The translations under genes were made by a program, and so were the position numbers. 64,000 nucleotides of DNA from Flammeovirgaceae bacterium UBA6059. GTDB taxonomy: Bacteria > Bacteroidota > Bacteroidia > Cytophagales > Cyclobacteriaceae. Where the stretch lies: positions 1-64,000 of the forward strand of contig DIYH01000010.1 in assembly GCA_002435755.1 (NCBI GenBank), in the 5' to 3' direction. Below the pieces are notes generated by a model. That model made no database searches and was not told where the DNA came from. It was given only the letters and a program-made list of their open reading frames with translations. Positions 53,625 to 63,092 of the stretch are shown here, piece after piece. Numbering within the stretch: the stretch's first letter is position 1; every line of letters begins with the position of its first letter.

Positions 53625-54578
53625 ATGAAGTATCTAACCCTTTTCTTCCTCACCCTGCTTTTTAGTATTGGATGTCAGAGTCCTGCCCAGACGCCAAAAG
53701 ACGTCACATCCCAAGTGGTACAAACCTTCGATAGTAGGCAATTCGGCGAGCACTGGTACGATGGGCTTGGAGAACTCACAGGTTATGAGTTGACTCAAGC
53801 CCGCTATGGCCAGCTCCACAAAGGAGAGGCGGTCATGATCTTCGTGACCGAACCATTCTCTAAAAGCAAGCAGGTTAAACTCGACAATCATGACAACAGC
53901 AACCCGGACCAGTCTAGCGTGTTGAAACTTAACTTTACCAAGAAATTCCTGACTGGGATATATCCCTATTCGATGATGCTTTCAACATTTACGCCTGTAG
54001 ATGGAGGACAAAGCACTCCTCCTCTCAAGATCACCATGAGTTCGCAAGAGTGGTGCGGCCAGACTTTTACCCAGCTCAACCAAAGAGGCGCTGGTTTTGA
54101 TGCCTCTACTTATTCCTATTTCGAGTCAGAGGGAGATCGTCAATTCAAAATCAATGAAACATTCACCGAAGATGAACTTTGGACACGCATCAGGCTCAAT
54201 CCATCAGAGTTACCTACCGGAAAAGTAGACATGATACCTGGCATATTTTATCAGAGACTCAAGCATTCTGATAAGTCTGTCGAAAGCGCGAACGTGAGCC
54301 TTACTTCCGTAGACTCAAGTATGATGGCCAATACTGCGCATCAGGTCTACGAAATTGATTATCCCACTACCAATCGTAACCTTAAGATCTACTTCGACAC
54401 CAGCTACCCTCATGCTATTCTCGGGTGGGAGGAGACAGCCAGAAGTGGCTATGGTGTTAGTGCTAAACCATTGACCACAACCGCCAGACGTTTAGGTACC
54501 ATCCGCACCCCCTACTGGCAACAAAACCAAAATCAGCACAGGATGGTTAGGGAGCAGTTGGGATTGAGCGCCGAGTGA
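53625..54578 (+). CDS. Conserved Bacteroidota lipoprotein of unknown function
   Basis: A 317-residue protein with signal peptide and lipobox (LLFSIGC), then HWYDGLGELTGYELTQARYGQLHKGEAVMIFV (given in part), KQVKLDN, YPYSMMLSTFTPV, and a second half with strands such as WTRIRLNPSELPTG and TNRNLKIYFDTSYPHAILGWEE. Relatives in databases are, from memory, sometimes mislabelled as the septum inhibitor Maf; nothing here resembles that nucleotide pyrophosphatase. It probably sits on the periplasmic side of the inner or outer membrane. Function unknown. Confidence 0.65.
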   Translation: MKYLTLFFLTLLFSIGCQSPAQTPKDVTSQVVQTFDSRQFGEHWYDGLGELTGYELTQARYGQLHKGEAVMIFVTEPFSKSKQVKLDNHDNSNPDQSSVLKLNFTKKFLTGIYPYSMMLSTFTPVDGGQSTPPLKITMSSQEWCGQTFTQLNQRGAGFDASTYSYFESEGDRQFKINETFTEDELWTRIRLNPSELPTGKVDMIPGIFYQRLKHSDKSVESANVSLTSVDSSMMANTAHQVYEIDYPTTNRNLKIYFDTSYPHAILGWEETARSGYGVSAKPLTTTARRLGTIRTPYWQQNQNQHRMVREQLGLSAE

Positions 54579-54581
54579 TCT

Positions 54582-56957
54582 TTACTCATTCCTCAAATTT
54601 TCTGCAGGGTTGATGTGCAGTACTTTGTAAATATGACCACCCATCGCCAGCACTGACATGACAATTAGGATGAAAGTAGTAAGCACAAATGGCCATATGG
54701 TCATAGGCTTAGGGTAATGCGTTAGTGTTTCCAGTAAAGCCACAACAGCCTGGTAAGAGACAGGTACGCCAACTATGCTTGCGCCAAGCAGCAAATAGAC
54801 AAACTCCTTATTGAGAGAGAAACCGAGAGCTGCCATTCCGGACCCAAGCACTTTTCGTATTGATACTTCTTTAAGCTTAGAGCGCATATGTATAGCCGCA
54901 AGCCCAAAAAGACCTATTGCTGTCAGTAATACGGCAGCCAGCGAAATGGAACTGATCAATCTTGATACGATCCGTAAGTCCATAAAAGCATTATCAAAGA
55001 CAGCATCTTGATAATGAAGGATAAAAGGATCATTGGGGAATAAAGTCAACCAGATCGCCTTCAGCTCAGCGGATACGTCAGTCATGTCATTACCATCTAC
55101 TCTAGCTATAAGATACCTATAATCACTGGGGTCCGAAAGGCTAATTACCAAAGGCTCGATCTCTGCATAGAAAGGTCTGTAATGAAAATCATCTACTACG
55201 CCAATAATTTGGTACCTTGCACTTTCAAACTCTATAAACTTGCTGTCTATGGTTTCCCAACCCATGGATGATTTCATCTTCTCATTGATAATGATCGTTT
55301 TTTGGTCTGACACTCGGTTTTCTTCAAAAAACCTCCCCTCAGAAAGCTTTAGATTGAGTGTGGCTAAGTAACCAGGTCCCAACCTAATGTGATCGGCTTC
55401 ATAATCATTTTCGTCAATCTCAAATGCCATTTCCGATAGGTTACGGCCAATAAGGTCTCTCGAAGCTGATACAGTCTCTACTACAGGCAATCCATCTACC
55501 CTGGCTGCCAACCTCTCAAAATTTGCCTGTCCTTTGACCCCAATAGCGACAACATTCTCCTTATCATACCCCCAGTCTATTGTGTATTGATAGCGATCGT
55601 TTTGGAGTAGCACCACAGATACGATTATGGTAAGAAATGAGAATAAATACTGTGTACCTAACAAGGCCTTTCTGAACCTATTATTACCACCGAACTTCAG
55701 TCTGCCCTTGAGGATAGTATGAGGCTGAAACTTGGATATATACAATGCAGGGTAACCAGCTCCACCCACAATCGACAGTCCCAAGACACCTAGCAGAAAA
55801 CCTATAAGTAATGGATTTCCAAAATAGTCATTCTCAAATCGCAATACTCCAATGGAATTGAAAGCAGGCAGAGCCACCCATTCAGCAATTGCCACACCTA
55901 GCAATAGCGCTAGAAAACAGATGATAATGTTTTCTGATAAGAACTGTATGATCAGCGCCTGGCGGCTACCGCCAATCACCTTGCGTACCCCAATCTCTTT
56001 AAGCCGATATCCCGCTGATGCTATCGCAATGTTCATGTAGTTAATGCACGCTAATGCCATCAGAAGCAGAGATAATGTCGAAAGAGTAATGAAAGCAGCT
56101 ATACTGGTACCACTGAAAACACTATTTCGTATATTCTCAGAGTTGAGAGAGCTGGTTAAAAAGGGCTCAAATTGAAAACTGGTTACCCTCTTCTGTTCTT
56201 CTATATCAGTCAGGCGGCTTAAATAGGTATTATTAGTGAGTTGGGCTACCTCATTCACCGCTAAGGGATCACTGAACTGAACGAACCCTGCACTGACGTT
56301 AGTCGACCAATCATTTTCCTTTAGGAGACCAATAGAACTCAATGTTTCGTCGTTGGCCAAAAGTGTAAACCTAAAACTGGCATTATTCGGAAACTCTTCA
56401 GCCACTGCGGTCACAATAAATGTTTTCAGGATAGCCTCTCCATCAACCACGAACTTGACCTCCAATTCCTTGCCTATGGGGTCCGCGTTATCAAAATACT
56501 TAGCAGCTGTTCGACTCGACAGTATGATACCATTCTGGTCATCGATGGCATTTGTTGGGCCAGACATCATACTGTAGCTAAACATGCGCGTGAAGTCAGG
56601 TTCTACAAACCGGATGGTTTCTTCAAAAACATTATCACCAAACCTCACATAGGCCGACGAAAAATTGTACCTACTCGACCTGATGATCTGGGAATGACCC
56701 TCCTTGAGCATACTTGACAGAGGTGTAGGAGCTCCTCCGGTGAGTTGCTCATCATTATCCAGTTGCACATACCGGTTGATAGCGTAGATCGATTCACCAT
56801 TTTCATGAAAGCTATCCACATTGTAGAAAAAATGAATGAAGCTAAACGTGAATAGCGCACAGCCAATCGCGAGTGATAAGCCCACCGCGTTGATGATAGA
56901 ACTGGTCTTATACTTAATGAAATTTCGAAATCCAATACGTAGATAATGCTTGATCAT
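54582..56957 (-). CDS. MacB/FtsX-family ABC permease (791 residues)
   Basis: A third large permease of the same architecture as those at 29059-33862: N-terminal IGFRNFIKYKTSSIINAVGL, MacB_PCD domain, membrane group with AGYRLKEIGVRKVIGGSRQAL near 310, second periplasmic domain, and final FtsX group with LKEVSIRKVLGSGMAALGF. It is solitary here: no ATPase gene lies next to it, so it must borrow one, perhaps that at 27456. Start at 56957 gives the usual N terminus. It converges with the lipoprotein gene. Confidence 0.87.
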   Translation of the reverse strand: MIKHYLRIGFRNFIKYKTSSIINAVGLSLAIGCALFTFSFIHFFYNVDSFHENGESIYAINRYVQLDNDEQLTGGAPTPLSSMLKEGHSQIIRSSRYNFSSAYVRFGDNVFEETIRFVEPDFTRMFSYSMMSGPTNAIDDQNGIILSSRTAAKYFDNADPIGKELEVKFVVDGEAILKTFIVTAVAEEFPNNASFRFTLLANDETLSSIGLLKENDWSTNVSAGFVQFSDPLAVNEVAQLTNNTYLSRLTDIEEQKRVTSFQFEPFLTSSLNSENIRNSVFSGTSIAAFITLSTLSLLLMALACINYMNIAIASAGYRLKEIGVRKVIGGSRQALIIQFLSENIIICFLALLLGVAIAEWVALPAFNSIGVLRFENDYFGNPLLIGFLLGVLGLSIVGGAGYPALYISKFQPHTILKGRLKFGGNNRFRKALLGTQYLFSFLTIIVSVVLLQNDRYQYTIDWGYDKENVVAIGVKGQANFERLAARVDGLPVVETVSASRDLIGRNLSEMAFEIDENDYEADHIRLGPGYLATLNLKLSEGRFFEENRVSDQKTIIINEKMKSSMGWETIDSKFIEFESARYQIIGVVDDFHYRPFYAEIEPLVISLSDPSDYRYLIARVDGNDMTDVSAELKAIWLTLFPNDPFILHYQDAVFDNAFMDLRIVSRLISSISLAAVLLTAIGLFGLAAIHMRSKLKEVSIRKVLGSGMAALGFSLNKEFVYLLLGASIVGVPVSYQAVVALLETLTHYPKPMTIWPFVLTTFILIVMSVLAMGGHIYKVLHINPAENLRNE

Positions 56958-57019
56958 GCCTTTGAGTTTGGCATGAGACGCAAAGCATCTGGTACGGTTA
57001 CACCAGATCTAGATAACTA

Positions 57020-57913
57020 TCAAAATCCCAACCCTACCTGGCCGTTCTCCGAGTTCGGCTTCTTCAAGTTCGTCTCTATGGCAGGATTTAACAGGTCTAT
57101 GAAATGCGCTGATAATAGTGGAGACTCTTGCTCCAGGTTTTGGTGAACGAAGAAATAGAGCTTCTCTAATCCTTGGTCTTTCCAGAGCTTGATTCGTTCT
57201 ACCCAATCAATAAGACGATCATAATCGCTGTTATGGTTGGCCCCTACGTATCTCACAAAAGCCACAGGTGATGTCAATCGCATATGGAGCAGGTCTCTCC
57301 TTCCAGCCGTATCTGTGATAATATTGGACACATTATAGTATTCAAACAAGTCGTATATCCAGTCTGCATCCTCCTGATTATTGAACCAATCGGTATTTCT
57401 AAGTTCTATGGCCAGTGGGATGTCTTGGTGCCATAGCTTCATAAAATGATCAAGTTTTTCCTTTCGGCTAGGACTGAAGTTGTTATGCAATTGGAGAAAA
57501 CACATACCTAAGTGCTTATCAAAACTTCTCGCGTTATTGCAAAACTCTTCAACTTCTATCTCAACATTGTTAAGCTGTTTATAGTGGCTGATAGTATTAG
57601 TGACTTTAGGGAAAAACTTGAAATCATCAGGGACCTTAGCCGTCCATTTATTGATCTGCCCGGGACCGTAATTATTATAAAAAGTGGCATTAAGCTCGAT
57701 CGCATTAAACTGTGTGGAATAGTAGGCTAACTCATCCTTAGTCCCTCTCGGGTAGAAGCCCTTGAGCTCTTGTCTGTTCCACTTAGCACAACCAACATGA
57801 ACAGCGCCTAAGCCTTTACCTCCTTTTTCTGATAAGACCCTTTTAGTACCAGGGTTATCCTGGGGCAACACAAAATCTATCACACTTGGGTCAGGTACAC
57901 CTCCAAATTTCAT
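57020..57913 (-). CDS. DUF72 family protein
   Basis: A 297-residue TIM-barrel-like DUF72 (YecE) protein. Characteristic parts are VHVGCAKWNRQELKGFYP, YYSTQFNAIELNATFYN, FKFFPKVTNTISHYKQL, CFLQLHNNFSP, PLAIELRNTDWF and LHMRLTSPVAFVRYVG. The biochemical role of the family is not established. It is 62 bases upstream of the permease on the same strand; an inverted repeat (ATCTGGT 56987, ACCAGAT 57002) lies in that gap. Confidence 0.9.
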   Translation of the reverse strand: MKFGGVPDPSVIDFVLPQDNPGTKRVLSEKGGKGLGAVHVGCAKWNRQELKGFYPRGTKDELAYYSTQFNAIELNATFYNNYGPGQINKWTAKVPDDFKFFPKVTNTISHYKQLNNVEIEVEEFCNNARSFDKHLGMCFLQLHNNFSPSRKEKLDHFMKLWHQDIPLAIELRNTDWFNNQEDADWIYDLFEYYNVSNIITDTAGRRDLLHMRLTSPVAFVRYVGANHNSDYDRLIDWVERIKLWKDQGLEKLYFFVHQNLEQESPLLSAHFIDLLNPAIETNLKKPNSENGQVGLGF

Positions 57914-58019
57914 AACTATTTAAATTTAAGAATCGCAATTTAGTCTTTTCTGAACTCCGCACTCACTTCCACTAGTCCTGGTATAAGTCCCTAAGAAGTT
58001 GATTTTGTATATTTAGATA

Positions 58020-58310
58020 ATGAAGTCAATTGTGGATATAAAGAAAAGTCTTATTGAGAACAGAGCTTCACTTTATGATAGATATCCGATCAAATCGCTA
58101 GCCGTGTTTGGGTCCTATGCCAGAAATGAGCAAAGTGAGCAAAGTGATATTGATATTCTGGTCGAGTTCAAAGGGAAAATCGGTAGTGAATTCATTAGCC
58201 TGGCAGATGAGCTGGAAGAGATACTTGATATGAAGGTGGATCTTGTATCAAAGCGAGGTGTTAAAGATCGCTACTTAAAATCCATAGAAACTGATCTAAT
58301 TCATGTCTAA
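58020..58310 (+). CDS. mntA: MntA-type nucleotidyltransferase antitoxin
   Basis: A 96-residue minimal nucleotidyltransferase. GS at 31-32 is followed by exactly ten residues and D-I-D at 43-45, the GSx10DxD motif of MntA antitoxins. In studied pairs MntA neutralises its HEPN partner by AMPylating a tyrosine. The acidic third catalytic residue is likely in KVDLVSKRG. The gene overlaps the HepT gene by eight bases. A -7-like TATATTTA lies five bases upstream, suggesting an almost leaderless message. Confidence 0.88.
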   Translation: MKSIVDIKKSLIENRASLYDRYPIKSLAVFGSYARNEQSEQSDIDILVEFKGKIGSEFISLADELEEILDMKVDLVSKRGVKDRYLKSIETDLIHV

Positions 58311-58641
58311 ACGTGACAACAGATTACTACTGGCAGACATTCTTGAAGCAGCTTCTAAGATCAGGAAATATTTATCAGGTTACACTTACTCCAGTTTCCT
58401 TAGAGATGATCGAACAATAGATGCAGTTGTGCGAAACTTTGAAGTAATTGGGGAAGCCGCCAATAGACTTGATTCCGACTTCAAATCGAACAACCCTCAA
58501 GTCGAATGGCAAAAAATCGTCGGGTTTAGAAACCGGATCGTCCATGACTATATTGGCATTGACTATGAGATAGTTTGGGAAATCATAGAAAAAGATCTTG
58601 ACGAACTCATTTTTCAAGTAAACGCACTATTAAAGATCTGA
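58303..58641 (+). CDS. hepT: HepT-type HEPN ribonuclease toxin (DUF86)
   Basis: A 112-residue helical HEPN protein. The motif RNRIVHDY at 76-83 is a full Rx4HxY: Arg76 and His81 form the ribonuclease site and Tyr83 is the residue that MntA modifies in characterised systems. Both partners thus keep all key residues and the pair should be functional. It ends ten bases from the convergent glycosidase gene. Confidence 0.9.
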   Translation: MSKRDNRLLLADILEAASKIRKYLSGYTYSSFLRDDRTIDAVVRNFEVIGEAANRLDSDFKSNNPQVEWQKIVGFRNRIVHDYIGIDYEIVWEIIEKDLDELIFQVNALLKI

Positions 58642-58651
58642 CTTCAACCAA

Positions 58652-61300
58652 TCACATCCTAATCAACCTGACATGATCCAACATAGCCCTGTTGACATCC
58701 ACATTCATATTGGTATCCCAGGGTTCTAGATTAACCTCAAGTGTATTAACGCCTTTAGTCAAGTCCAAAACGTAACTATTAGAGTAACCCCAGTCTGACC
58801 ACTCTTCAGTACCTCGCTGAGGGAAAACTAAAGCCCCGCGATAATCTCCGTTCACATACAAACTACGAATAGCGCATTTGTTATCAGTGTTCCATGGGCC
58901 CTCACCATTACTATACCGGAAATCCACCAGATAGCTGCCAGAAGAGGGTACATTGACAGATATACTGAGCTCACGATTTTGCGTGTTGGATATCTCTACA
59001 AATCCACTTCCTGTGAAGTTAGTAAAAGGTAAACCAGCCTTCTCCGCAAATCGAGTAATGTCTACTTCCTGAATATCTCTTTTGGGTGCCACAATGACGG
59101 GTTCACTCGTAAAGGACTCCACTCCATCATGATCAACCGCACTCACCTTATACTCAGCATAACCATCTGTCACAACCTCATAGTCGGTCCAGTCAATATT
59201 AGCGATCACCTCACCATCTTTGTATACATTGTAGCCATTCGCTCCGTCTATGGCTTGCCAGACAATTTTCTCATCTTCCAGTGAGACCAATGGATTGGGC
59301 AATGTAAAGGCATTATCAACTAAGTTGATTTCCTGTCCTTCCATTGGCTGACCGTCGAGTACGATTTCTACTGTATGTTTACCGGAAATAACTCCTGGCA
59401 GATAGGCTTCACTGACTTCTTCACCATCAATTCGCACGGTACTAACAGTATTGCCCGTACCTTCCACAGTAATGTCGAGTATGGCATTGCGATAGCTGAA
59501 GTTGTTCAATCGCTTGGTACCAGGATAGGACGATGGGACTACCGGCGCAAACCTGATTCCGGTAGGTTCAAAACTAATACCCATGAACACGCGGTGTACC
59601 ATGGCCAGGTTACCTGCCATGCTCCAAAGCATGCGATGTGAGTTGATCTCAGTACCCAGAAAGTCGCCAGACTCGGCAACAAAATTCTCATAGTTGGTCA
59701 GGAACAGGCCACCAGCCCTGTAGATGGCAGCAAGCCCATGACTTAATACAGCTTCGTTACCTGCCTTTGCGGCTGCAAGGTTCCAATAGGACTGGACAAA
59801 AGGCCAGATGCCGTTATTGTGATAAGGCGGTATGCCGGGAATCTGAGGGTAGATGCATGTCGCTCCGAAGGGTGTCAATGGTGAATTGGCAATAATGCTC
59901 TTAGTGCGCTCTGCATCAGCCACATTGAATAAGACAGCCAAGGCCTCCCCGAGCGCTTCATACCGGTCTGACAAATTCAATTCATTCCGTCCATAAAGAA
60001 AGTTGCCATAGTATCCCTTCTCTGGTACCCAAAGCTTTTCGTTGATCGCTTGCTTTATTTGGTCGGCCCGTTCCTGGTAAGGACGCCAAGGCTCGCCGAG
60101 TAGTTTGGCCATTTTTGATAAGATGACATGCGCCTGAAAGTGTACTACGTTGGTACCAAGGTTTTCGGAGATATAGATATCCATGTTGGACATCCACTTA
60201 GGATATGTCTGCTCACGCCAGTCGAGGAAGCTGCTTTCTCCACGATAAAGGCCTGTGCTTGAGGCAAGCACTTTGGCATCATCGTCCAGCGTGTTTTTGA
60301 TGATATCATGAGCCGTCCTGAGCCAATCTTGATCGCCAGTAGTCTTGTAAAGTTCCCACGCAGCAAGCGCCCAGGTCGTCCTATCCGAAGAGACGGGATA
60401 GGCACCTCCAGACCCGGTATCCTGAATGATCCTGTTTCGATTCACCTTTCTCATAAGGCTGATCTTAGCTACTTCAGGTTCATGATATGCGAATGCCAGA
60501 AGTATACTATAGCTCACATCTCGTGTCCATACACCTCCCCATTTCGCTCCGGTACGGAGTGTGCTATCAGGCTCAATATTGAGTATCGCCTCCTCCAGGG
60601 ACAAGTTGAACAGCGCATCCACCAACGGCTGATCGGACTCGTACTTCGGCTTAGCAGAAATATCTTGGGTAAGGCTCCACTCCTTGTCTGCATAGTCGGC
60701 CTTATTATATGGATTGAGCATTAGCGTAATGGCGTAAATACCCTCTTCCTCGGTCTCAGATAGTTCAAGACCAGACTTCTCTAGATTCACAAAGTCCCAC
60801 GTCATCGGCTCTGAGCCGCCTGCTATATAAAAGCCCTTGAAGTCATCTTTCGCCACTCTGGACCCATCAAAGGCTTCATAATAACCTTGAGATTCGAATT
60901 GATCAAGCACAGGTTTCATATTGACTTTGAAGGTATACTCATAGTTGGTGGGCAGATAGTCTAAGGGAGCGTCAGGCTTGGTTGGTGGCATCTCTCCAAA
61001 TGTGATTGCTTCACTCTCTTGCTCGTCTCTAATAATGACCCAGTGGTTGGAGCCTGGCGCCAGTTCATTATCCTTTTCATTGATCGAAAACTTGAATTCG
61101 ATCAGCCTAGAGTAGGTCGAAGAGGCTGGACTTTTGTAGTTAGACTTGATTCGGTTTGGTGACATTACCTGCGCCACATTTTCTCCCTGCACTACCTTAT
61201 CAGGAAAAATGGAGTACTTCTCGTTTTGATAGATCGGTTCTGTCGATTCAGGAGATTGACAAGCGGACATAATAAGCAGCAAAACAGTCAGGCGATACAT
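58652..61300 (-). CDS. Six-hairpin glycosidase lipoprotein with C-terminal carbohydrate-binding-like domain
   Basis: The 882-residue protein has a lipobox (LLLIMSAC, Cys14), an N-terminal beta-domain, and an (alpha/alpha)6 catalytic domain at about 230-600 marked by GAKWGGVWTRDVSYS, LDWREQTYPKWM, NLGTNVVHFQAH, PPYHNNGIWPFVQSYW and ESGDFLGTEINSHRMLWSMAG. Asp and Glu residues in RDVSY and in these motifs could be catalytic, but the GH family (GH63/GH37-like or related) was not settled by eye. A fibronectin-like segment near 690-750 and a C-terminal CBM6/35-like beta-sandwich follow. Expected role: degradation of an oligosaccharide at the cell surface. Confidence 0.75.
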   Translation of the reverse strand: MYRLTVLLLIMSACQSPESTEPIYQNEKYSIFPDKVVQGENVAQVMSPNRIKSNYKSPASSTYSRLIEFKFSINEKDNELAPGSNHWVIIRDEQESEAITFGEMPPTKPDAPLDYLPTNYEYTFKVNMKPVLDQFESQGYYEAFDGSRVAKDDFKGFYIAGGSEPMTWDFVNLEKSGLELSETEEEGIYAITLMLNPYNKADYADKEWSLTQDISAKPKYESDQPLVDALFNLSLEEAILNIEPDSTLRTGAKWGGVWTRDVSYSILLAFAYHEPEVAKISLMRKVNRNRIIQDTGSGGAYPVSSDRTTWALAAWELYKTTGDQDWLRTAHDIIKNTLDDDAKVLASSTGLYRGESSFLDWREQTYPKWMSNMDIYISENLGTNVVHFQAHVILSKMAKLLGEPWRPYQERADQIKQAINEKLWVPEKGYYGNFLYGRNELNLSDRYEALGEALAVLFNVADAERTKSIIANSPLTPFGATCIYPQIPGIPPYHNNGIWPFVQSYWNLAAAKAGNEAVLSHGLAAIYRAGGLFLTNYENFVAESGDFLGTEINSHRMLWSMAGNLAMVHRVFMGISFEPTGIRFAPVVPSSYPGTKRLNNFSYRNAILDITVEGTGNTVSTVRIDGEEVSEAYLPGVISGKHTVEIVLDGQPMEGQEINLVDNAFTLPNPLVSLEDEKIVWQAIDGANGYNVYKDGEVIANIDWTDYEVVTDGYAEYKVSAVDHDGVESFTSEPVIVAPKRDIQEVDITRFAEKAGLPFTNFTGSGFVEISNTQNRELSISVNVPSSGSYLVDFRYSNGEGPWNTDNKCAIRSLYVNGDYRGALVFPQRGTEEWSDWGYSNSYVLDLTKGVNTLEVNLEPWDTNMNVDVNRAMLDHVRLIRM

Positions 61301-61362
61301 ATTGGATTAGTTGATAATGGACAATTGACAAGGAGTTAATCAAAGGAATGAAAGTTTGACGA

Positions 61363-62496
61363 TTATTCCGATAGGATCCGGTAAAGCTCAAGATTGAGAT
61401 AGTAGTGATGGCCAGAGATAGTGCGTTTTTCAAGTACTGACAAGTCACACAACTGATTGAGGTAGTTCCTGGCAGTCCCCTCCGCGAACAAACCTGCATC
61501 CCTAAGGTGATTGACTTTGGTGAGGGGTTGCTTGAAGATCATCTCAACGAGCTGATCAGGGCGCCTTATCTTGGTGTCCTCTTGTACAGCAGTTAAGATG
61601 CCCTCTTTAGCAGAAAGGATATCATTGATCTTATTAAACGTGAGATTTGAGGTCGACTCGACGGCCTTAAGCATAAATAGTAACCACTCGTGCCACATAC
61701 CACGCTGCGTCACGCTTGCAAGCAATGAATAATAGTCTTGCTTGTGATCGATAATGTAATGGCTCAAAAATAATATTGGTAGGTCAAGCAGTCCCTTCTG
61801 AGTAAGCATATTGATATTAAAAATGCGGCCAGCCCTACCATTACCATCCCGAAATGGATGAATTGCTTCAAACTGATAATGTGCAATGGCCATCTTGATC
61901 AAAGGGTCTATTGGGTAGAGTTCATCGTTATTCACAAACTGGATAAGGTTATCCAGTTTAGTACTCAATATGTCCTTACCTCTCGGCGGAGTATAAATGG
62001 CTTTACCAGAATTGGGTCCACTACCTCCTTGCTTGATGTAGATATGTGCACTAGGGGGGCGCAAACCATCATTGGCCTGCTTTACTTTTTGATAGACCTT
62101 GATGAAGTACTCACTATCGAATAAGCCTTGCTTGACCAGATGCTCATGTCCTTCCCAAAGCGCCTCTCTATATCGAAGCACTTCCTTTGCAGGACCATGC
62201 ACTTTTACCTCTTCGTTATCTTCGCTGTAGGCTTGGTAGAGCTCATCATCAGTGGTGAATATGTTTTCTATCTCGCTCGAGGCTTTTGCCTCTTGCAAGC
62301 TGATGCTGTTAATCAATACCGCCTGATTCGGAATTGCAATTGACCTGCCGTATAAGCGCCCTAAGGCTGAATTAGCGCGACTGAGTTGTTCCATTACTTC
62401 AACGGTACGATAAAGGTCAGGATGAATTGGAAGATCCGGAAGATCGTTCCAGGGTGCAAAGCGATCAGGGTTGATTTGGAAAAGAGGTTTGACCAT
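61363..62496 (-). CDS. Fic-family AMP transferase with N-terminal inhibitory motif and C-terminal winged helix
   Basis: From the ATG at 62496 the product has 377 residues (a TTG at 62514 would add six and overlaps the repeat array). The catalytic motif HPFRDGNGRAGR is complete at 213-224. An N-terminal SSEIEN at 73-78 fits the (S/T)xxxE(G/N) inhibitory helix of class II Fic proteins, so activity is probably self-restrained. The C-terminal region (TKVNHLRDAGLFAEGTARNYLNQL, in part) looks like a winged helix that could bind DNA. Likely reaction: transfer of AMP to a protein hydroxyl; target unknown. The gap upstream is filled by inverted repeats. Confidence 0.88.
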   Translation of the reverse strand: MVKPLFQINPDRFAPWNDLPDLPIHPDLYRTVEVMEQLSRANSALGRLYGRSIAIPNQAVLINSISLQEAKASSEIENIFTTDDELYQAYSEDNEEVKVHGPAKEVLRYREALWEGHEHLVKQGLFDSEYFIKVYQKVKQANDGLRPPSAHIYIKQGGSGPNSGKAIYTPPRGKDILSTKLDNLIQFVNNDELYPIDPLIKMAIAHYQFEAIHPFRDGNGRAGRIFNINMLTQKGLLDLPILFLSHYIIDHKQDYYSLLASVTQRGMWHEWLLFMLKAVESTSNLTFNKINDILSAKEGILTAVQEDTKIRRPDQLVEMIFKQPLTKVNHLRDAGLFAEGTARNYLNQLCDLSVLEKRTISGHHYYLNLELYRILSE

Positions 62497-62512
62497 ATTG
62501 ATGTCTGATTTC

Positions 62513-62636
62513 AAGTAAACATCAAATAAGTATTTTTTTAATGTTTACTCGAAAGTAGACTATTGTTTTGATGTTCACAAGCAAGTAAACATCAAAAAAT
62601 ATCTTTTTCAATGTCTACCTAAAAGCAAACATCAAA
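62513..62636. repeat. Array of seven alternating 14-bp elements upstream of fic
   Basis: The element AAGTAAACATCAAA occurs exactly at 62513 and 62583 (plus), with one mismatch at 62623 (plus), two to four mismatches at 62537, 62567 and 62607 (minus), and as a half copy at 62553 (plus). Orientation strictly alternates and start-to-start distances are 24, 16, 14, 16, 24 and 16. The array fills the gap between the NTF2-like gene and fic. Confidence 0.8.
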
Positions 62637-62644
62637 GCGGTTTG

Positions 62645-63073
62645 TTAGTCCCAGACAAATCGCCAGGTACCGTCCGGCTGCAACCGCCACACTGTATGGA
62701 AGATACCTTTGGATTCAATTGGGTTACCTAGGGAATCTGGATAAGTAAACATGTATGGACCATAAGTATAAGCCATGTCCCCTGAAGCAGCCACATCAAC
62801 AAAAGAAGGAGACCAGTCCAATGTAGCTCCATCATCGGGCTGCTCGTCGTAATACTGTCGAATAGCGGCCTTGCCTTTGATCACTGTCCTTCTTCTGTTG
62901 ATCACACCATCAGGTGCAGCGTAGTATTCGAAAGCCGGTCCGAGCCCTTCTTCGGCAGCCATCTTAGCAAACGCTGCTTCGGTATCAGCTACTTCTTTTT
63001 TAAGCTTGTCTAAATCGTCAGATGAAGAACAAGAGATGAGCAATACAAATGGTAAAAAAGTTAGAATTCGCAT
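62645..63073 (-). CDS. NTF2-like (DUF4440/SnoaL-type) lipoprotein
   Basis: A 142-residue protein: signal peptide with lipobox LLISC, followed by SSSDDLD, an acidic run after the Cys that in Bacteroidota acts as a surface-export signal for lipoproteins. The body starts with a helix (LKKEVADTEAAFAKMAAEEG, in part), then YYAAPDGVINRRR, KGKAAIRQYYDE, and closes with GIFHTVWRLQPDGTWRFVWD, the cone-shaped NTF2-like fold of the DUF4440 group. Ligand unknown. It is 19 bases downstream of the glycosyltransferase gene. Confidence 0.82.
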   Translation of the reverse strand: MRILTFLPFVLLISCSSSDDLDKLKKEVADTEAAFAKMAAEEGLGPAFEYYAAPDGVINRRRTVIKGKAAIRQYYDEQPDDGATLDWSPSFVDVAASGDMAYTYGPYMFTYPDSLGNPIESKGIFHTVWRLQPDGTWRFVWD

Positions 63074-63092
63074 ATTATTAAGGTACTAAAAT

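Noticed and set aside
62513..62636. Interpretation of the fic upstream repeats as a CRISPR array
   Set aside because: The copies alternate in orientation, are only 14 bases, diverge, and the spaces between them (0-16 bases) are too short for spacers; no cas genes nearby.
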